DNA from: Cricetomys ansorgei | Taxonomy: Eukaryota > Chordata > Mammalia > Rodentia > Nesomyidae | Assembly: GCA_026225945.1 (NCBI GenBank) | Contig: JAMJFZ010000107.1 | Location: forward strand, 45,250,501-45,314,500 | DNA: 64,000 bases | Reading direction: 5' to 3' | The notes under the pieces: generated by a model | The model's database searches: none | Told to the model about the DNA's origin: nothing | The model's input: only the letters and a program-made list of their open reading frames with translations | Shown here: one piece after another, positions 45,930 through 58,964 of the stretch | How the letters are laid out: each line of letters starts with the position of its first letter | Numbering within the stretch: the stretch's first letter is position 1 | Made by a program: the position numbers and the translations under genes

Positions 45930-47540
45930 GCACCATTGTCCCTAGGCACTTTATACATTATTACTTATTATTCAGTTACTTTCACAATATGAATTCAGCC
46001 TGAACTTCTGGTGATGAATTTGCTTACCTATGCATTGCTGTCCTCTCCCCTTTGTCTTGATACAAGAACCCAATGGGTTTCTCATTTTTATTCCTTGATC
46101 CTAAAACAATGAAAAGAAACAAATATTTATTGAATGAAAGAAGGAAAGGCATGAATGGATCAGACAGACATTTTGAGAGCATTGTACCTCCATCAGGAAG
46201 GGTTCCTTTGATTTGGAATTGGTCTATTGAGACAAGGTCTTAAACTTAAAAGTTTTCCTTCAACTTTCAGGATGCTAGGGTCATTGCTTTGTGCCAGGGC
46301 ATAAGGAATAGGTAGTGGCCAGTGGGATATTTAACCTGCAAAGTAGGACACCTGGGAGTAATTTATATGTGAAAGTCAGTATTTGAATCTCTTCCACAGA
46401 AGTTAGGACTTTTGACAATTTTATAACAAATTAGTATTTCTATGGAAAAGTTATCCAAATATTTCAGAGTTGTAAAGTCAATTATTTTGCACACCATCTT
46501 TGAAAGTTATTTCAAAAGATATTTATATTCAAATATCTAGTATATATAGTACACATGGTTTTAAATTACAAAATAATTAGATTCTATTTGGACTAGAGAT
46601 TCTCAAGTGAAGTTTCGTGTTACTAACTTGTGTAAGAAAGGAAGCAAGGACAGCTCTCAGTGCTTCCATCAGAGTCAAAAGAGTTGGAAAGGAAGCATTT
46701 AGTTTACTTACCAGCTATAAATAAAAGTCAAGATTCTTTAGTTTGTATCCTCAGCCACGGGGTTGAAAACTCCTGAAATAAGGGTAAAGGATGACATTGA
46801 GCAGCACTTGGAGAAGAACCTTTGAGAAACCTCTTTTGTCCAGCCCTCTTTCATTACATGTCTCTTTGCACTGTGCCTGCAGTGTAATTATTCTAGCCAA
46901 ATACTTCTTAAAATGGTGAAGCAGGACTCCAGCTAACGAAAGGAAAATCCTTGACTGTGGACACTTCTGCGAGCAGAAACTGAAAACATAAAAGAACTAA
47001 TCAATGTCCTAGTCTCAAGCACATTGTAGCTACATAGTATGGTGAAACTGAACTAAGGGGTATCAGCAAAAGTGCTAAGGGGGGACTGTGTCTCCATCAG
47101 TTATGAGGGAGAATTAACACTCCACAGTACCTTCCTTCTTGCAAAGCTGTGAACCCCAATTTTATTTCAAACTACCACACTTTTTTTCCTCCTTACTAGA
47201 TTGAGACAGAAGCTGACACAATGTGAAAGTAGACATCTAATAACTACTCCCTTTATTTATTAGTAATAAATACTGTTTTCTGACTTTATAGTGACTGTTG
47301 CCTTGTATAAAAGGGAGACAGACTGGTGAATTTTTTTTTTTAAATAATGTGAAAAAGTAGGACAAACTTGAATTTTTGTCCACAATGGTTTTCCTCAAAA
47401 ACGCTGAAGAAGAGAAACACAATGTGTTGCAGCCATAACAGAAACTAGGAAAACTGAAATATTTTGCACTACTCTATTAATTACTAGCATGGACCATTTC
47501 AATACTATATGCATTCTAATTTATTTAATCTCCAAAGCCA
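45930..47540. other. Low-repeat intergenic stretch
   Basis: No gene-sized frame, no SINE and no L1 recognised. Base composition is smooth. Nothing specific was found. Confidence 0.5.
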
Positions 47541-47544
47541 TTCT

Positions 47545-47690
47545 GATGATGATGACAGTGACACAATGTTGTGATTGCTGTTTGCACAGATGAGATGTGC
47601 AAAGGTCAGGCCTTGTCCAAGGTCACAGAGACGGTGCTTAGGACAGCTAGGATTTGAAGCTCAGGATCCCAGCATCTGAATGTGAGTTGT
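47545..47690 (+). repeat. MIR SINE
   Basis: Core and end words in order: 'cacagatgagatgtgcaaag', 'ccaaggtcacagagacgg', 'gacagctaggatttgaagc'. An old mammalian-wide repeat, which marks pre-rodent ancestral DNA. Confidence 0.7.
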
Positions 47691-47904
47691 AATAGTAACA
47701 TTTCATGATGCCCTTCATGTTTTTGCAACCAGGTTCAACACATAGCGGGCATTATACCATAAACCCAGTGATCCCAGCTCTGTGGAAAAATATCTCTTAA
47801 GCTATTTAACATTTCATTGTGGACAGTTTCTACTATCAAAAATAGACTTTTTGCTGGTTCCACTTCCATGACATGTATTCTCATCTGTATTTCTACAATT
47901 CACA

Positions 47905-48055
47905 AGATTCAGTTGGGTGTCAGGGAGATTCCTGTAGTCCCAGGACTCTAGAGCCTGAAGCAGGACAGTTGTGATTTTGAAGGCAGGTTGGGTTAGATGA
48001 TGAGATCCAGGGCAGCCTGAGCCACAGAGTGAGATTCTATTTCTGAAAGCAAAAC
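47905..48055 (+). repeat. Old B1-related (7SL-derived) SINE
   Basis: 'gttgggtgtcagggaga', 'cctgtagtcccaggact', 'gagcctgaagcaggaca' and 'cacagagtgagattctattt' follow the 7SL-derived layout without the rodent-specific B1 changes, so it is an early type. Confidence 0.6.
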
Positions 48056-48314
48056 AGCAATCACTCTCCACTCAGACTCTCTGTAGACTGTGTTATGCAA
48101 TGCGTGGCCACAGATTTTTTTGGAATTCCATCATCATGATGGTCTCTGTGAAATGTTTCCTGCCTAAAGTGGAACTTTAAGTTTTCTGAGTAAAAATGCT
48201 ACTTATAGGACATAAAGGAGAAAATCATCCCAAATTTTATCTGAAATTTAGTAGATTATAAAACCATCATCAAATTTGAAAGTTTCATTCAGATATTTCT
48301 TGCTAATGAGGATT

Positions 48315-48495
48315 TGGGGGGGGCGGCGCGTAACAAGATGACTTAGCAATAAAGACACTTGCCACACAAGCCTGTTAACATAGATCGGATCTCTGCAATC
48401 CATGTAAAGGGAGAAGAGGACCACACAAAGTTGCCCTCATGTGCACATGAATACTGCGACATGAGTGCACACACACACGAATAATGATAAAGATT
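48315..48495 (+). repeat. B3-type SINE
   Basis: 'aacaagatgacttagcaata', 'cggatctctgcaatccatg' and tail 'gagtgcacacacacacgaat'. A G-run precedes it. Confidence 0.6.
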
Positions 48496-48663
48496 TTTAA
48501 AAATTTGGAAGCAAGGGCATCATCTTTTATGTGATAGGTGAGCTTAGTTTTAATATAAGCACATCTGAACCTCAGTTTTTACGTCTGCAAAATAGAGTAC
48601 ATATCTATATCTCACATATATAGAGTCTAGCTATAATGTGTAAATAATGTCCTTTGCCATTTG

Positions 48664-49018
48664 TCTTAGTTAGGGCTTTATTGCTATGAAGAGACACCAT
48701 GGCCACGGCAAATTCTAACGAAGGAAAGCATTTAGTTGGGACTTGTTTACAGTTCAGATGTTTAGTCCGTTGTCATAGTGGTGGGAAGCATGGAGAAAAG
48801 CAGGCTGACACCTGAGAAGAAGAGTTCTACATCCGGATGCACCAGCAGCAGCAGTGTCAGCCACTGGGTCTAGCTTGAGCTTCTGGAACCTCAAAGTCTG
48901 CCCCAGTGATATACTTCTTCTAACAAAACCACAGCTACTCCAACAAGCCCAAACATCCTAATGGGTGCCACTCCCTATGGGCCTATGGGGGCCATTTTCA
49001 TTCTAACCACTAGAGACA
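48664..49018 (+). repeat. Rodent dispersed repeat related to family 'U'
   Basis: 'ttagggctttattgctatg', 'aagcatggagaaaagcagg' and 'ccaacaagcccaaacatcc' to 'tatgggggccattttcatt'. Same opening style as 'U' but a different body. Family name not asserted. Confidence 0.55.
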
Positions 49019-49031
49019 TTCTGATCAGCTT

Positions 49032-50247
49032 TTTTTTTTAATTTATTTATTTATTGTCTCTCATATAATGCATCCTGACCCCCTCCTCCTCTCCCTCTGC
49101 TCCTCCCAGCCCCGCCTACATCCTCTCTCCCCTAGATCTAACCTCCCTTCCCCCCACTCACTCCATGCCATCCTGCCTCTCCCTAAATAAGATCAGACCT
49201 CCCAGGGCTACTGCACAAACAGGGTGCAATAAGATGGAACAAGAACAGGCACTAATCCCTGCATAATGGGTGGACTAGGCAACCTAGCAGGAGGAAAAAG
49301 GTCCCAAGGGTAGGCAAAAAAAGTCAGAGACCCCCCCTATTCAAGTCTGTAGGAACGCCACAGAACAGGAAGCAGAAACTACAAGACATATCCAGGGGAT
49401 CCTGAAGGTTTCAAATCTGAAGCTTCAGGTTCTGTGAGCCCCTCTAAGAGTACTGGTCAGTTTATTCCCTCGGGCTTGTTTTCCTGTTGTCCTAGAACCC
49501 TCTGGTCCAGGCAATCCCTCCTCCTGTATTCCAAGGGGTTCCCAGAGCTCTGAATAATGTTTGGCCCTGAGCCTCTGCATCTGCTCCCATCAGCTGCCGG
49601 AGAAAGCCCCTCTGATGAAGAAAGAGTTAGGCACTGATGTATGAGCAGAGCAGTATATCACTAGAAATCCTCTCCTGGCTATCCAGAAAAGCTTCTGCAA
49701 GGCAAAAGACACTCTCAATAAGACAAAATGGCAGCCTACAGAATGGGAAGATATTCAGCAACTCCATTTCTGATAAAGGGCTAATAAAAAAGATATCCAA
49801 AAGAATTCAAGAAATTAAACATCAACAAACAAATTATCCAATTAAAAAATGGGGTACAGATCTACAAAGCATTCTCAAAAGGGGAACCTCAAATGGCTTA
49901 GAAACACTTAAAGATATATTCAACATCTTTAGCCATTGGGTAAACGCAAATCAAAACTACTTTGAGATTCCATCTTATACCTGTCAGAATGGCTAAGATC
50001 AATAACTCAAATGATAGCTCATGCCAACAAGGATGTGGAGCAAGGGGAACACTCCTTCATTGTTGATGGGAATGCAAACTTGTATAGCTACTATGAAAAT
50101 CAATATGGTGATTCCTCAGGAAATTGGGAATTGACCTACCTCAAGATCCAGTTAGACTATTCCTGGGCATATACCCAAAGGACATTCCATCCTACCAAAA
50201 GACACTTGCTCAACCATGTTCATAGCAGTTTTATTCATAATAGCCTG
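49032..50247 (-). mobile_element. Twin-primed L1/Lx insertion (5' part inverted)
   Basis: 49032-49640 is an L1 3' UTR on the minus strand, starting with its T-run. 49650-50245 is ORF2-end sequence on the plus strand ('ggcatatacccaaaggac', 'tttattcataatag'). The inverted pair is bounded by CTGATCAG at 49023-49030 and 50248-50255. This is the known outcome of twin priming during L1 insertion. The plus-strand part keeps two short open pieces (49637-49996, 50011-50262), neither functional. Confidence 0.75.
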
Positions 50248-50257
50248 ATCAGAATTA

Positions 50258-50530
50258 TTTAGCTGATATTAGGTCCCAACTTTCAGCTTCCAGTTACATA
50301 AAGGACTAAAAACCAATGGCTCTCCAAGAATCCTCTAGGCCTTCAGTGTCAGCTTGGTACTGCTGCGACAGCCAGCCTATGGACCTGGGAAACTACAAGA
50401 CTGTCATCCTCCCCAGCATAAACAGCCATTATTGGACTACTCAGAGAGCTGTGTGTAAGCCAAATCAATAAATGACCCTTTAATATATATTTATTCTTCT
50501 GGCTCTGCTTCCCTACAAAACCCTGATAAA
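50258..50530 (+). repeat. LTR-like 3' end with AATAAA (MaLR/ERVL type?)
   Basis: 'ccccagcataaacagccat', 'gtgtgtaagccaaatcaata', 'aatatatatttattcttctg' and 'accctgataaatgcagg' resemble the 3' part of an old ERVL/MaLR LTR. Class tentative. Confidence 0.4.
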
Positions 50531-50764
50531 TGCAGGCCCAACAGAGCATTTTAAGAAAGAAAAACAGAAGGACCAAGGAGAAATATAAGGGAAAAAAAAG
50601 AGAGAAAGAAGGATGGAGATAATCTTAATCTACTCATGGAAGAGCAACTAGATAAACCTAAACTGAGAGACATTCCCATTCAATAACGTGATTTGCAGTT
50701 CTTTTCAAAATACCAGTGTCATACAAGATAGAGAATTTGAATTAGTTCCTTTTTAAAAGAAACT

Positions 50765-51148
50765 GTGATGTCTACTCCTGGTTGTCAATGTGACACGCTT
50801 GGGAAGAGGGAGCCTGAATTCAGTAATTGCTTTATCTTTAGTCTATGGGCATGTTTGCAAGGCATTTTCTTAATTGGCTTTTGAAGGAGGAGCCTGAAGC
50901 CCACTCTAGGTAATACCCCACTCAGCAGGAGGTCAGCTGCTCTCTGAGCAGAATGAACCATAAGTAGAGTTCCTCTGAGGTCCCTGCTTCAGTTCCTGCC
51001 TCCAGGTTCTTGCCTTGAATTCCTGCCCAAATTTCCCTTGGGTGACAAACTGTTTCCTGGAACTGTCAGATGAAATAAATCCCTTCTTCCCTAAATTGCC
51101 TTAGATCATGGTATTTATCACAAAAACAGAGAAGCAAACTGTGACAAC
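50765..51148 (-). repeat. Rodent dispersed repeat 'U', antisense copy
   Basis: The reverse complement matches 39530-39935. On + it reads 'ggttgtcaatgtgacacg', 'gcttcagttcctgcctcc' and 'ggtatttatcacaaaaaca'. Confidence 0.65.
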
Positions 51149-51149
51149 A

Positions 51150-53395
51150 ATCATAGAAACAAAAAGAGAATGTGTCATCCTGAAAAAAAAAATACTATTA
51201 GGATTTTATTAAACAAGTGGGTGTATAACTATACACCTAGGCTAGAGAACATTTTATGTAAATGTCAAATTCCATAAATATGGTATATACTAAATATATA
51301 TGAAAACAGCCATTATTGAGAAATGAATACTAAAATCACTAAAGATGGAGTTTTATGACGCCTACCATTAATTTCTTAACGTCTGAGGGAGAGAAACTTA
51401 TATATGACATGCATAGTGATATAGGGAGAGATAAAGGAAATATGGCAAGAAGTCAACAGTTAGTGAGCTTAGATGAGGAGTTCAGTGTTACCTACCAACC
51501 ATTCTACAAATCTAAATGCCTTAAAAGTTTGAAGGAAATGGAAAACAGAAACCAAGTGTAGGTTTGTTATGTTGAAATTTTGTGAATGTGATGGTAGCAC
51601 AGTGATTTGATGATGAAGATGATGAAGATGATAATGACATAGGTGATTTCAGTTTGAGCCCAGCTAATGTGCTCAGAGAACACGTAACATGGGCAATATC
51701 ACATTCTCTGTGTGCGGGCAGTGTGGGACTACATAAAGCAGACATATTTCCAGCCTGAGAATTATTTGCTGTTAACTTGAGCACGTTTGGTAAGATTAAC
51801 TATTTGCAAGTTTTGTGGGAAGCATCAGCAAAGTAAATGTTTGATGGAAGATCCTGAAGATGAAAGCAAATGATTTTAATAACCTTTTGCTTTTATCACA
51901 GTCTCCGTGCATCTTGCAAATGATTTTAGGACTGAAGTAAATGTAGATTGTAATCTTAAGGTATGTTTGTCCCTGATGACCTTTAATGTACATTTTGGTA
52001 TGCATTTGTACAATTAGTATCTCAACAAAATATAAATAAGTGCCAGAAAAATCAAACCATTTCTAGAAATAATTTGTTATGCATATTCTGATGCAGAAAA
52101 TGGGGAAATCAAATTTCACCCTAAATATAGTTGCTATTCCATGTCATATAGCTGCATTTCATTTTTCTGACTATTTTGAATTAAAGTTAGCTATACCAAT
52201 GATTGTTTTAATCCATAAGAAAATAACAGTCATAAAAAAAATTTAAAGATCATTCTTATACATTTTACAACATGAAATCTCTATTTACTATTTTGTCTTA
52301 GGTACATTCATGTTTTGTTAAAAAGCTAATAAAATAACCAAAATTTAAAAAAATAAACAGTAAAAAGCTTGAAGGGCCAAAAGAGTAACTATGATTCTTA
52401 ATCAATTAAATCTAAACACTGTACCTGAAAAAAAATTTATGAAAATGTCTTTGTATGGAAGAAAAATTTTATTATGCTTAGATCTATTAGGAAGAATAAT
52501 GATTTCTTGGGGTTTGAAGGTATAAGAATGATGGAAAGGAAATAAATCATTCTTCCATCTCGTATCATGTGTAAAGTCAGTTTTTAAAATGGCAAGACAT
52601 TCCATCTAAAACCATTGAAATTTTTTTTAAAGTTTAGCACCATCCTCGTATACTATTACCTATATATTGCCTCCTATATAATGACTATACCTAAAATAGA
52701 ATGTGAAAGGGTCATCCTTCAACTGGGATCAGGAAGTTGAACGGCCTTTGTTATTAATTATTTAAGTTCAACCCTTTCGGAAGCAGATAGAAAAGCTAAA
52801 TCACCTTTGTGGGTCTTTTTCACAGTTACAAGTCTATGAAAATATCCAGTGCCTTAAAAATAAGTACATTTTTCTCGCAATAACCAGAATTTGTACTGAT
52901 GGCACTTTAGAAATCAAGTTCATGAGTTGTTTGATGACTCACATTGCCCACTGATGATCTTTGAAATTAAAATTGTATATTTTAACACAGCCCTACTATC
53001 GTCCCTTTCTTAAAATTAATCTGTTACCCAATGGGAGATAGTATATCCATTTTCAATGACCTCAAAACCTGTTAATTATCTGATTCACAGGCTTAAACTA
53101 TTGATGAAAACATGAATTAGAAATCACTCAGGAGTTTAGAGACAGGCTCCTTGATTCTTGTCTAGTAACCAGATGTCTTTTTGATTCTATCCTAGGTAGA
53201 GACCAGAAACGGTAGCTCTGCACCAATATCACTATGCTGGTCTTTCCTAGGGAGAATTCTAGTTCTCTAGTGTTTTGTAAACTTATGGTGATTTAATGTA
53301 ACATTTTTGTGTCTATAACAAAAGAAGCACAATTTAATCTGCCCCTAGCATTCGTGAAAACAACTAAGTAGCAAAATTCTACCTATTAAAGTTTT
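51150..53395. other. Low-repeat AT-rich intergenic stretch
   Basis: No SINE, L1 or LTR recognised. Frames stay below 90 codons. A (GAT/GAA)n-like run sits at 51606-51640. Confidence 0.5.
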
Positions 53396-53695
53396 GCCTT
53401 ATTCATTTATTTGTTTCTTTGTTTATTTGTTTACTTATTTTACTTATTGCATACTAAAGTTACTATTTTGGGCATGCCTGTTTTAAAATCTCTTTGGAGG
53501 ATGGCTTTTAGACTCTATTGTTATAGAGAAACAATTATGTCTCTTTTTTCTCTCTTTTTTGAAAAAAAAAGTGGTTAGTGAAAATGCAGGCATTTCCAAG
53601 TTAACTGTAGAATTTGAGGCTGAAGAAACTTTTCTTCAAAGACTACAAAGACTAACTTATTCAGGCTTAACTGAAATGTTAGTTAATCAAAATGT

Positions 53696-53697
<2 letters not shown>

Positions 53698-53738
<41 letters not shown>
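53698..53738. repeat. (GT)n microsatellite
   Basis: About twenty uninterrupted GT units. Confidence 0.95.
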
Positions 53739-53740
<2 letters not shown>

Positions 53741-53809
53741 CGCATGTGTGAATGGTTATGCTTACCTATAAAAAGGCACATATGGATGTTAGAGTTGGGT
53801 CTCTCCACT

Positions 53810-53811
53810 CT

Positions 53812-53846
<35 letters not shown>

Positions 53847-54090
53847 TTGAAATGAGGTCTCTCAATGAACTTGGAGTTCCTTGTCTCAGCTAGACTGGCT
53901 GGTCAGTAAGCTCCTGGGATCTACCTGTTCCCAAACACGCCCCTCCTTCCCCAACCCCACCCAACCCACTAACTCAAGAATTACAAGTGAGGCAACTTAC
54001 TCAGCTTTGTTGTGTGTGCTAGAGATTTGAAATCAGAGCCTCATTCTTGGGTACCAAATACTTTATCCACTAACCCATCACTTCAGGCCC
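53810..54090 (-). repeat. Antisense SINE (B4/B3-like) with (TTGA)n tail
   Basis: The TTGA run at 53816-53847 is the tail side. 'tgaaatgaggtctctcaatg' and 'agactggctggtcagtaag' (B1-like antisense) are followed by 'gtgtgtgctagagatttgaa' and 'cacttcaggccc' (tRNA-like antisense). Confidence 0.55.
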
Positions 54091-54487
54091 TGAAATGTGA
54101 ACTTTAAGCTTCCCTTCTGGTAGAATAGCTAGAGGCTCTTTCAAATGTGAACTCTGGAAACTAACACTGGGAATATAAAAATGTAGTTTCAGGAGTTGTG
54201 AAAGAGTATGATTTTATAAAAGAAATGGTTTTAGAGAAATAATAAATACATAAAATACTTTAGTGAAGGTACAGTTTGTTTACTCAAAACAACATTCATT
54301 AGAGACATAAGATAAAAGTCCTCTTAAGCTATAAAATTTTGTGTTGGCTGTATAAATTTTGATGAGGATTTTCATCAAAAACAGATTGCAAAAAGACATT
54401 AAACTTTATTTAACTTTAATAAGGATATCTTAAAATAAAAACATAAAAAGCTTTATGTTTATAATATACTTTAAAAATAACTTTTAG

Positions 54488-54641
54488 CTAGGTGGTGGTG
54501 GCTTACACCTTTAATCCAAGCACGTAGGAGGCAGATACAAATGAATTTCTGTGAGTTTGAGGTCAGCCTGGTCTATAGAGTGAGTTCCAGGACAGCCAGA
54601 ATTATAACAGAGAAACTCTGTCTCAAAAAAAAAAAAAGCAT

Positions 54642-54703
<62 letters not shown>

Positions 54704-54825
54704 GAAGGAAGGAAGGAAGGAAGGAAGGAAGGAAGGAAGGAAGGAAGGAAGGAAGGAAGGAAAGAAGGAAGGAAGGAAGGAAGGAAGGAAGAAAGAAAGA
54801 AAGGAAAAAAGAAAAAAAGAAGAAA
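54488..54825 (+). mobile_element. B1 SINE with GAAA/GGAA tail
   Basis: B1 body 54488-54626 ('gtgagtttgaggtcagcctg', 'agagtgagttccaggacag'). Tail (GAAA)n then (GGAA)n to about 54825. The imperfect flanking repeat resembles AAAAATAACTTTTAG on the left and an A/T-rich variant on the right. Confidence 0.88.
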
Positions 54826-54839
54826 AAATTAATTTTTAA

Positions 54840-56280
54840 AAGTTGGATTGTTGTTATGAATTTTTGTGTTAGAAATATTTCTTAATACATAATAGATATG
54901 AGATTTTTGTTGAGGCTATGACACATAGGAAATAAAGAATATACAAGTTTGTCAAATATCCTTATGCTAAATTTTCTTTTCATAATGAGATTGACAGAAG
55001 ATGCAACCTCTTCAGTCACATTCAGGATCTGGGAAAGATAAAGTACACAAACAATGTTAATAGGAAAAAAAATCCTATGTTATTATGTCTACCCAAAAAG
55101 AAAAATAATACATTTAAACAGCATCTAAATTGTTAAAATATGCTCTTGTTAAAAGACTCAGAAAACTTCTAAACTATTTCTCTCTAGGCAAATTTAAATT
55201 GTAAATTTTTAAAAACTGGTTTAGGACTGACTTATATGTACATAATTCACATGTCTGCTGGGTTTTGCTTCCTATAATACACGTACAGTTTGTCATTATT
55301 GAGATGTACTAATTTTTCTGCTAGGATAATGAGTTTGTCACTCAGCATTGGCTCATTAATAATAAAAAAATGTATTTGCTAAAATTATATCATGAGACTG
55401 GATAATGTAATGCTACGCGGGATACACTCAACTTGTAAAATTATCAATATTTTATGTATTAATAAGAAATTTCTTCTTGCTTTCTGCTAGTATGGCCAGG
55501 CTTCTGACAACTTAGAAAACTATGTAAGGTTTTCAAAGTGAGGCTTATTTAGGTGTCTGTTTGTGTTAAATTCTTTCAGAAAGTCAATTTATAAGCAATT
55601 ATTTAAAGATGGTTTCAGTACATTTAACATCTTACATATCTGTGATTAGATATGCATTTGAACTATGTGTCTGAACTCTACATATTATGCAAGATTTTAC
55701 AAAGCTAAAGACATGTAAACTTAATGTAAATAAATCAATAGATATACCCTTTTATGCAATATACAATAGCCAATAAAATTCTCTGAACATTTCTGCTATT
55801 TTTATAAATATTATTTAGATGAAAAATCTACTATTTGGGTAGTCTTGGTATTTAAAACCCTGGTCTAACAGTTATTTACCTTGACCAAAAAAACATTTTC
55901 TTATCAAACACATGACATCCACCGTTCATCAGAAAATGAGTCTGTTTGTGCCATTTACAGACCTCCATAAATTTGTAAATGATCTGAATTTTCTGTTTTT
56001 GTTAATGCTATTGGCTTATAACCCTCCTACACCAAAGAGTCCAATTTTACTTAAAAATAGAAGCTAAACTAATAAAGAATTACATATAATTCTCCTCTGT
56101 AATGATGCTGAGTTTTGCTGGCTCATTTAATATTAATGTATTTATTTCCACCACAGTGCTGTGGAAATTTATTTTTAGTTATAGATAAAATATTTGTGCC
56201 CTGTTGGGTGAGGGGATACCTAAGCCTTGGCATTTTGTATTGTCTGCAGATGTTGGATTTATGTGGGGGATGCTTGATTG
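54840..56280. other. Low-repeat AT-rich stretch, nothing assigned
   Basis: Only short frames, no SINE or L1 words. A small inverted motif around 'ccaccacagtgctgtgg' (56148-56164) is notable but short. Confidence 0.45.
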
Positions 56281-56282
56281 CA

Positions 56283-56445
56283 ATGATCTGCACATGCTAA
56301 CTGTAGAACACTTGGGGAGTTCTGTAACAACGAAAACACCTGACCTGGAACGTCAGAGTTCCACTGTCTAGTATGGCTTTGGCATGATGGTAGTTTCCTC
56401 TGCTGAGGTCTGGTAGAGTTTGCTCTTATGAAATATGCCTCCTTG
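56283..56445 (-). repeat. R1 repeat, copy 4
   Basis: Matches 4125-4290 on the same strand ('ggagttctg', 'aaaacacctgacct', 'agttccactgtctagtatgg', 'tcctctgctgaggtctg'), and so is inverted relative to the 27.4- and 31.0-kb copies. Confidence 0.55.
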
Positions 56446-56449
56446 TCTT

Positions 56450-57470
56450 CTTTGGTGATCCCACACAGTAGGCATAAAACTACACCACACTTGTAAGCCT
56501 TCTAAGATGAAAAGCTTGGAACATTTTACTATATTTGTGTCTTCCAAACTAGAGTTGTTAGTGGTACTGTTACTGGACTTACTGATTAAAGGCCTTGGCA
56601 CTGTTAACATCCTAGTCTTGACTACCTTTTATCAATAGGTCACTTAAACATATAAATCATTGTAAAAATCAAAGACAGGAGAATTATTCATTGTAGCTAC
56701 ATAGGACTGAAGAACAAATCAAAATCCAGCAATTGCCTCACAAGTCCATCTTCAAGGTCCTGACTTGAGGTTACTATTTAAATAGACAGCAAGAGGTATG
56801 AATAACTAAGTGAAACTGATTAAGGAGTGGTTTCCTCTCATTGACCTATAGGTATTTTACCTCCAATACCTCTCACCAGGGAGTCTGAACTATATGAAAG
56901 CTCTTTCTGGGAGACAAGTTCCTCCTCTAGCCGGCACAAGGTTTCATCTTGTACTAGCCTGAGATTCCTAGGTAAATTCCAATTTCTTGGAGACTATTAT
57001 TTTGATAGTTTCATAGTCTGATAGCCAAAACAAGGGGCACAGTGTCTCATTAAAATAAATTTGTTCACTCCAGGATGGTACTATAACCTTTCTGAGACCT
57101 GTGTTTATGTGTTCCTAATTGCATGATGACTTTTCTTTTGAAGCAAGGATAATTAGACTTGCTCGTATACTGTGCAGTTGTACCTCTTTAAAAGGTATTG
57201 GACATTGATCACCCAAGGAATACATCTATAAACAAGTATATCATTTTCAAACTAGTTTTCCTTAACTGTTTGTTGCTGTTTGTTGTTTTTGTTGTTGATG
57301 TTTGCAAAACTTCACAACTGTTTTCTGTTAACATCCTGAAAAATTACAGCTTTTGATAACAGTATCAAAAAGTATATTGTATGTTTGTGTATGTGAGTAC
57401 ATATGTATATGAATGTGTGGTGTTTGTGGTGTATACCCACATTTGTGTACCAACATATATCCCTATTCAT
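56450..57470. other. No gene recognised
   Basis: Ordinary AT-rich sequence. A (TTGT)n-like patch lies at 57268-57298. Confidence 0.45.
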
Positions 57471-57479
57471 GCACTGTGA

Positions 57480-57643
57480 AGCAGAGGAAGACAACGGAAA
57501 TTCTGCTCAGTCACTGTCTGCCTTATTTCTTTGGTACAGGATCTCTCACTGAACGTGTACCTACTGTGACTTGAACTCAGGTCCCCGGACTTGTCTGAAA
57601 ACACCTCTTACCCACTGAGCCATCTGTCTGGCACTCTGTATGT

Positions 57644-57682
<39 letters not shown>
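57480..57682 (-). repeat. Antisense B3/B2-type SINE with (GT)n
   Basis: 'tgacttgaactcaggtcccc' and 'acccactgagccatctgtct' are the antisense tRNA-like head. The adjoining GT run spans 57639-57682. Confidence 0.7.
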
Positions 57683-57685
<3 letters not shown>

Positions 57686-57979
57686 TTTCAGAAATGTTAG
57701 AACATTACTCATTGAAAAGAGATAATTTTAAAAAAAACCTCCAAGTAGGTCTAACCTAAGAGCTATTCCTTCTCTACCACTTATTGCTTAAAATTAGCCA
57801 TAAAGAGTTTTATTGGCACTAGGTCCCCCACATTTGTTATTTACCATCCCAACACGAGATCGTATCAGAGCCGTTGGGGCAGACCTCAGTGCAGTGTGAT
57901 GGACAGCTAAGATTAAACCTCTAGGTGATTAATTTACTATATTTTCAGAGAAAATTGTTCAGAGACAATGGGTCAAAAT

Positions 57980-58115
57980 CAAAATGAAGCAATGCTGGGC
58001 ACACTGGCACTTGCCTAGAATCCCAGAACTTGGAACCCCGAAGCCAGAGGATCACAAGTTTGGAGCTAACCTGACTTTAGATTAGGACCTATCTTAGAGC
58101 CAAAAATACAGATAA
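57980..58115 (+). repeat. Old 7SL-derived SINE (proto-B1-like)
   Basis: 'tgctgggcacactggcactt', 'cctagaatcccagaacttgg' and 'cacaagtttggagctaacc'. Older-looking than the canonical B1 copies here. Confidence 0.6.
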
Positions 58116-58414
58116 TGGGCCAATCATTACAAAAGCAATTAAAGCCAACCCAGTATGGAGAAATGGTTCGTATGCGGTTATATGGCACAAAACATGGCCC
58201 TACTTCTATTTCGTTTGTCGTATTAATTTCAGACATAGGCATATTTCAGTAATTTTCACTCCAAATCCCTCAAGACTAAGGTCTATACATCAATAGTGGA
58301 GAATTATAGCCATCTTGGCAGGGGGAAAGTATTCTAACAGAAGACACATGTAACCCTCCTGCTAGCTATCAGTCTTTTGAAACAATAGTCCATAAGACTT
58401 TGAATCTTCCCTGC

Positions 58415-58960
58415 AACAAATATTGTTTATCATTTCTTTGAGAATTCCCTACAATGTATTTTGATCATATGGCCTCCCACCTCCAACTCCTCCTAAACCC
58501 TCTTCCCTACACATTCAACTTTGTCTCTATCAAGTCCAATTTGTGCTGCCCACATACTTTTAGATATGTAGCCTTCCACTACAGTATGGTCTACCTTACA
58601 AGGTATAACCCTTTTTAAAAAATTTAAAAATGATTCTCCTTCTCCGAGAGGTTGCAACAGTTCCTTCACTAGGGGAGGGACTTCATGTCCACCTTTCCTC
58701 TCCATGCTGGGGTTTTAGTTTCATGAGATCCCATTTATTAATTGTTGGTCTTAATTCCTGACCTATGGAGGTAGAAAATACCCTGTCTTGAGTGGTAATA
58801 TCTTAATTTGCCAGTTTCCTTTAAGACATTGATATCAACATCCAAGAAGACACTCAGCCTGGTCTTAGAACCATCTTTTATAGCTATAGTTGCTATCTTG
58901 TAAAATAGTAAGACACTAAGTACCTTGTTAGAGATTTGATAAAATGTTAATTCTTCAATG
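58415..58960 (-). repeat. Antisense L1/Lx fragment (3' UTR + ORF2 end)
   Basis: 'gagaattccctacaatg', 'caagtccaatttgtgctgcc', 'ggagggacttcatgtcca', then 'catgagatcccatttatt' and 'ttgttggtcttaattcctg'. Confidence 0.6.
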
Positions 58961-58964
58961 TTCA

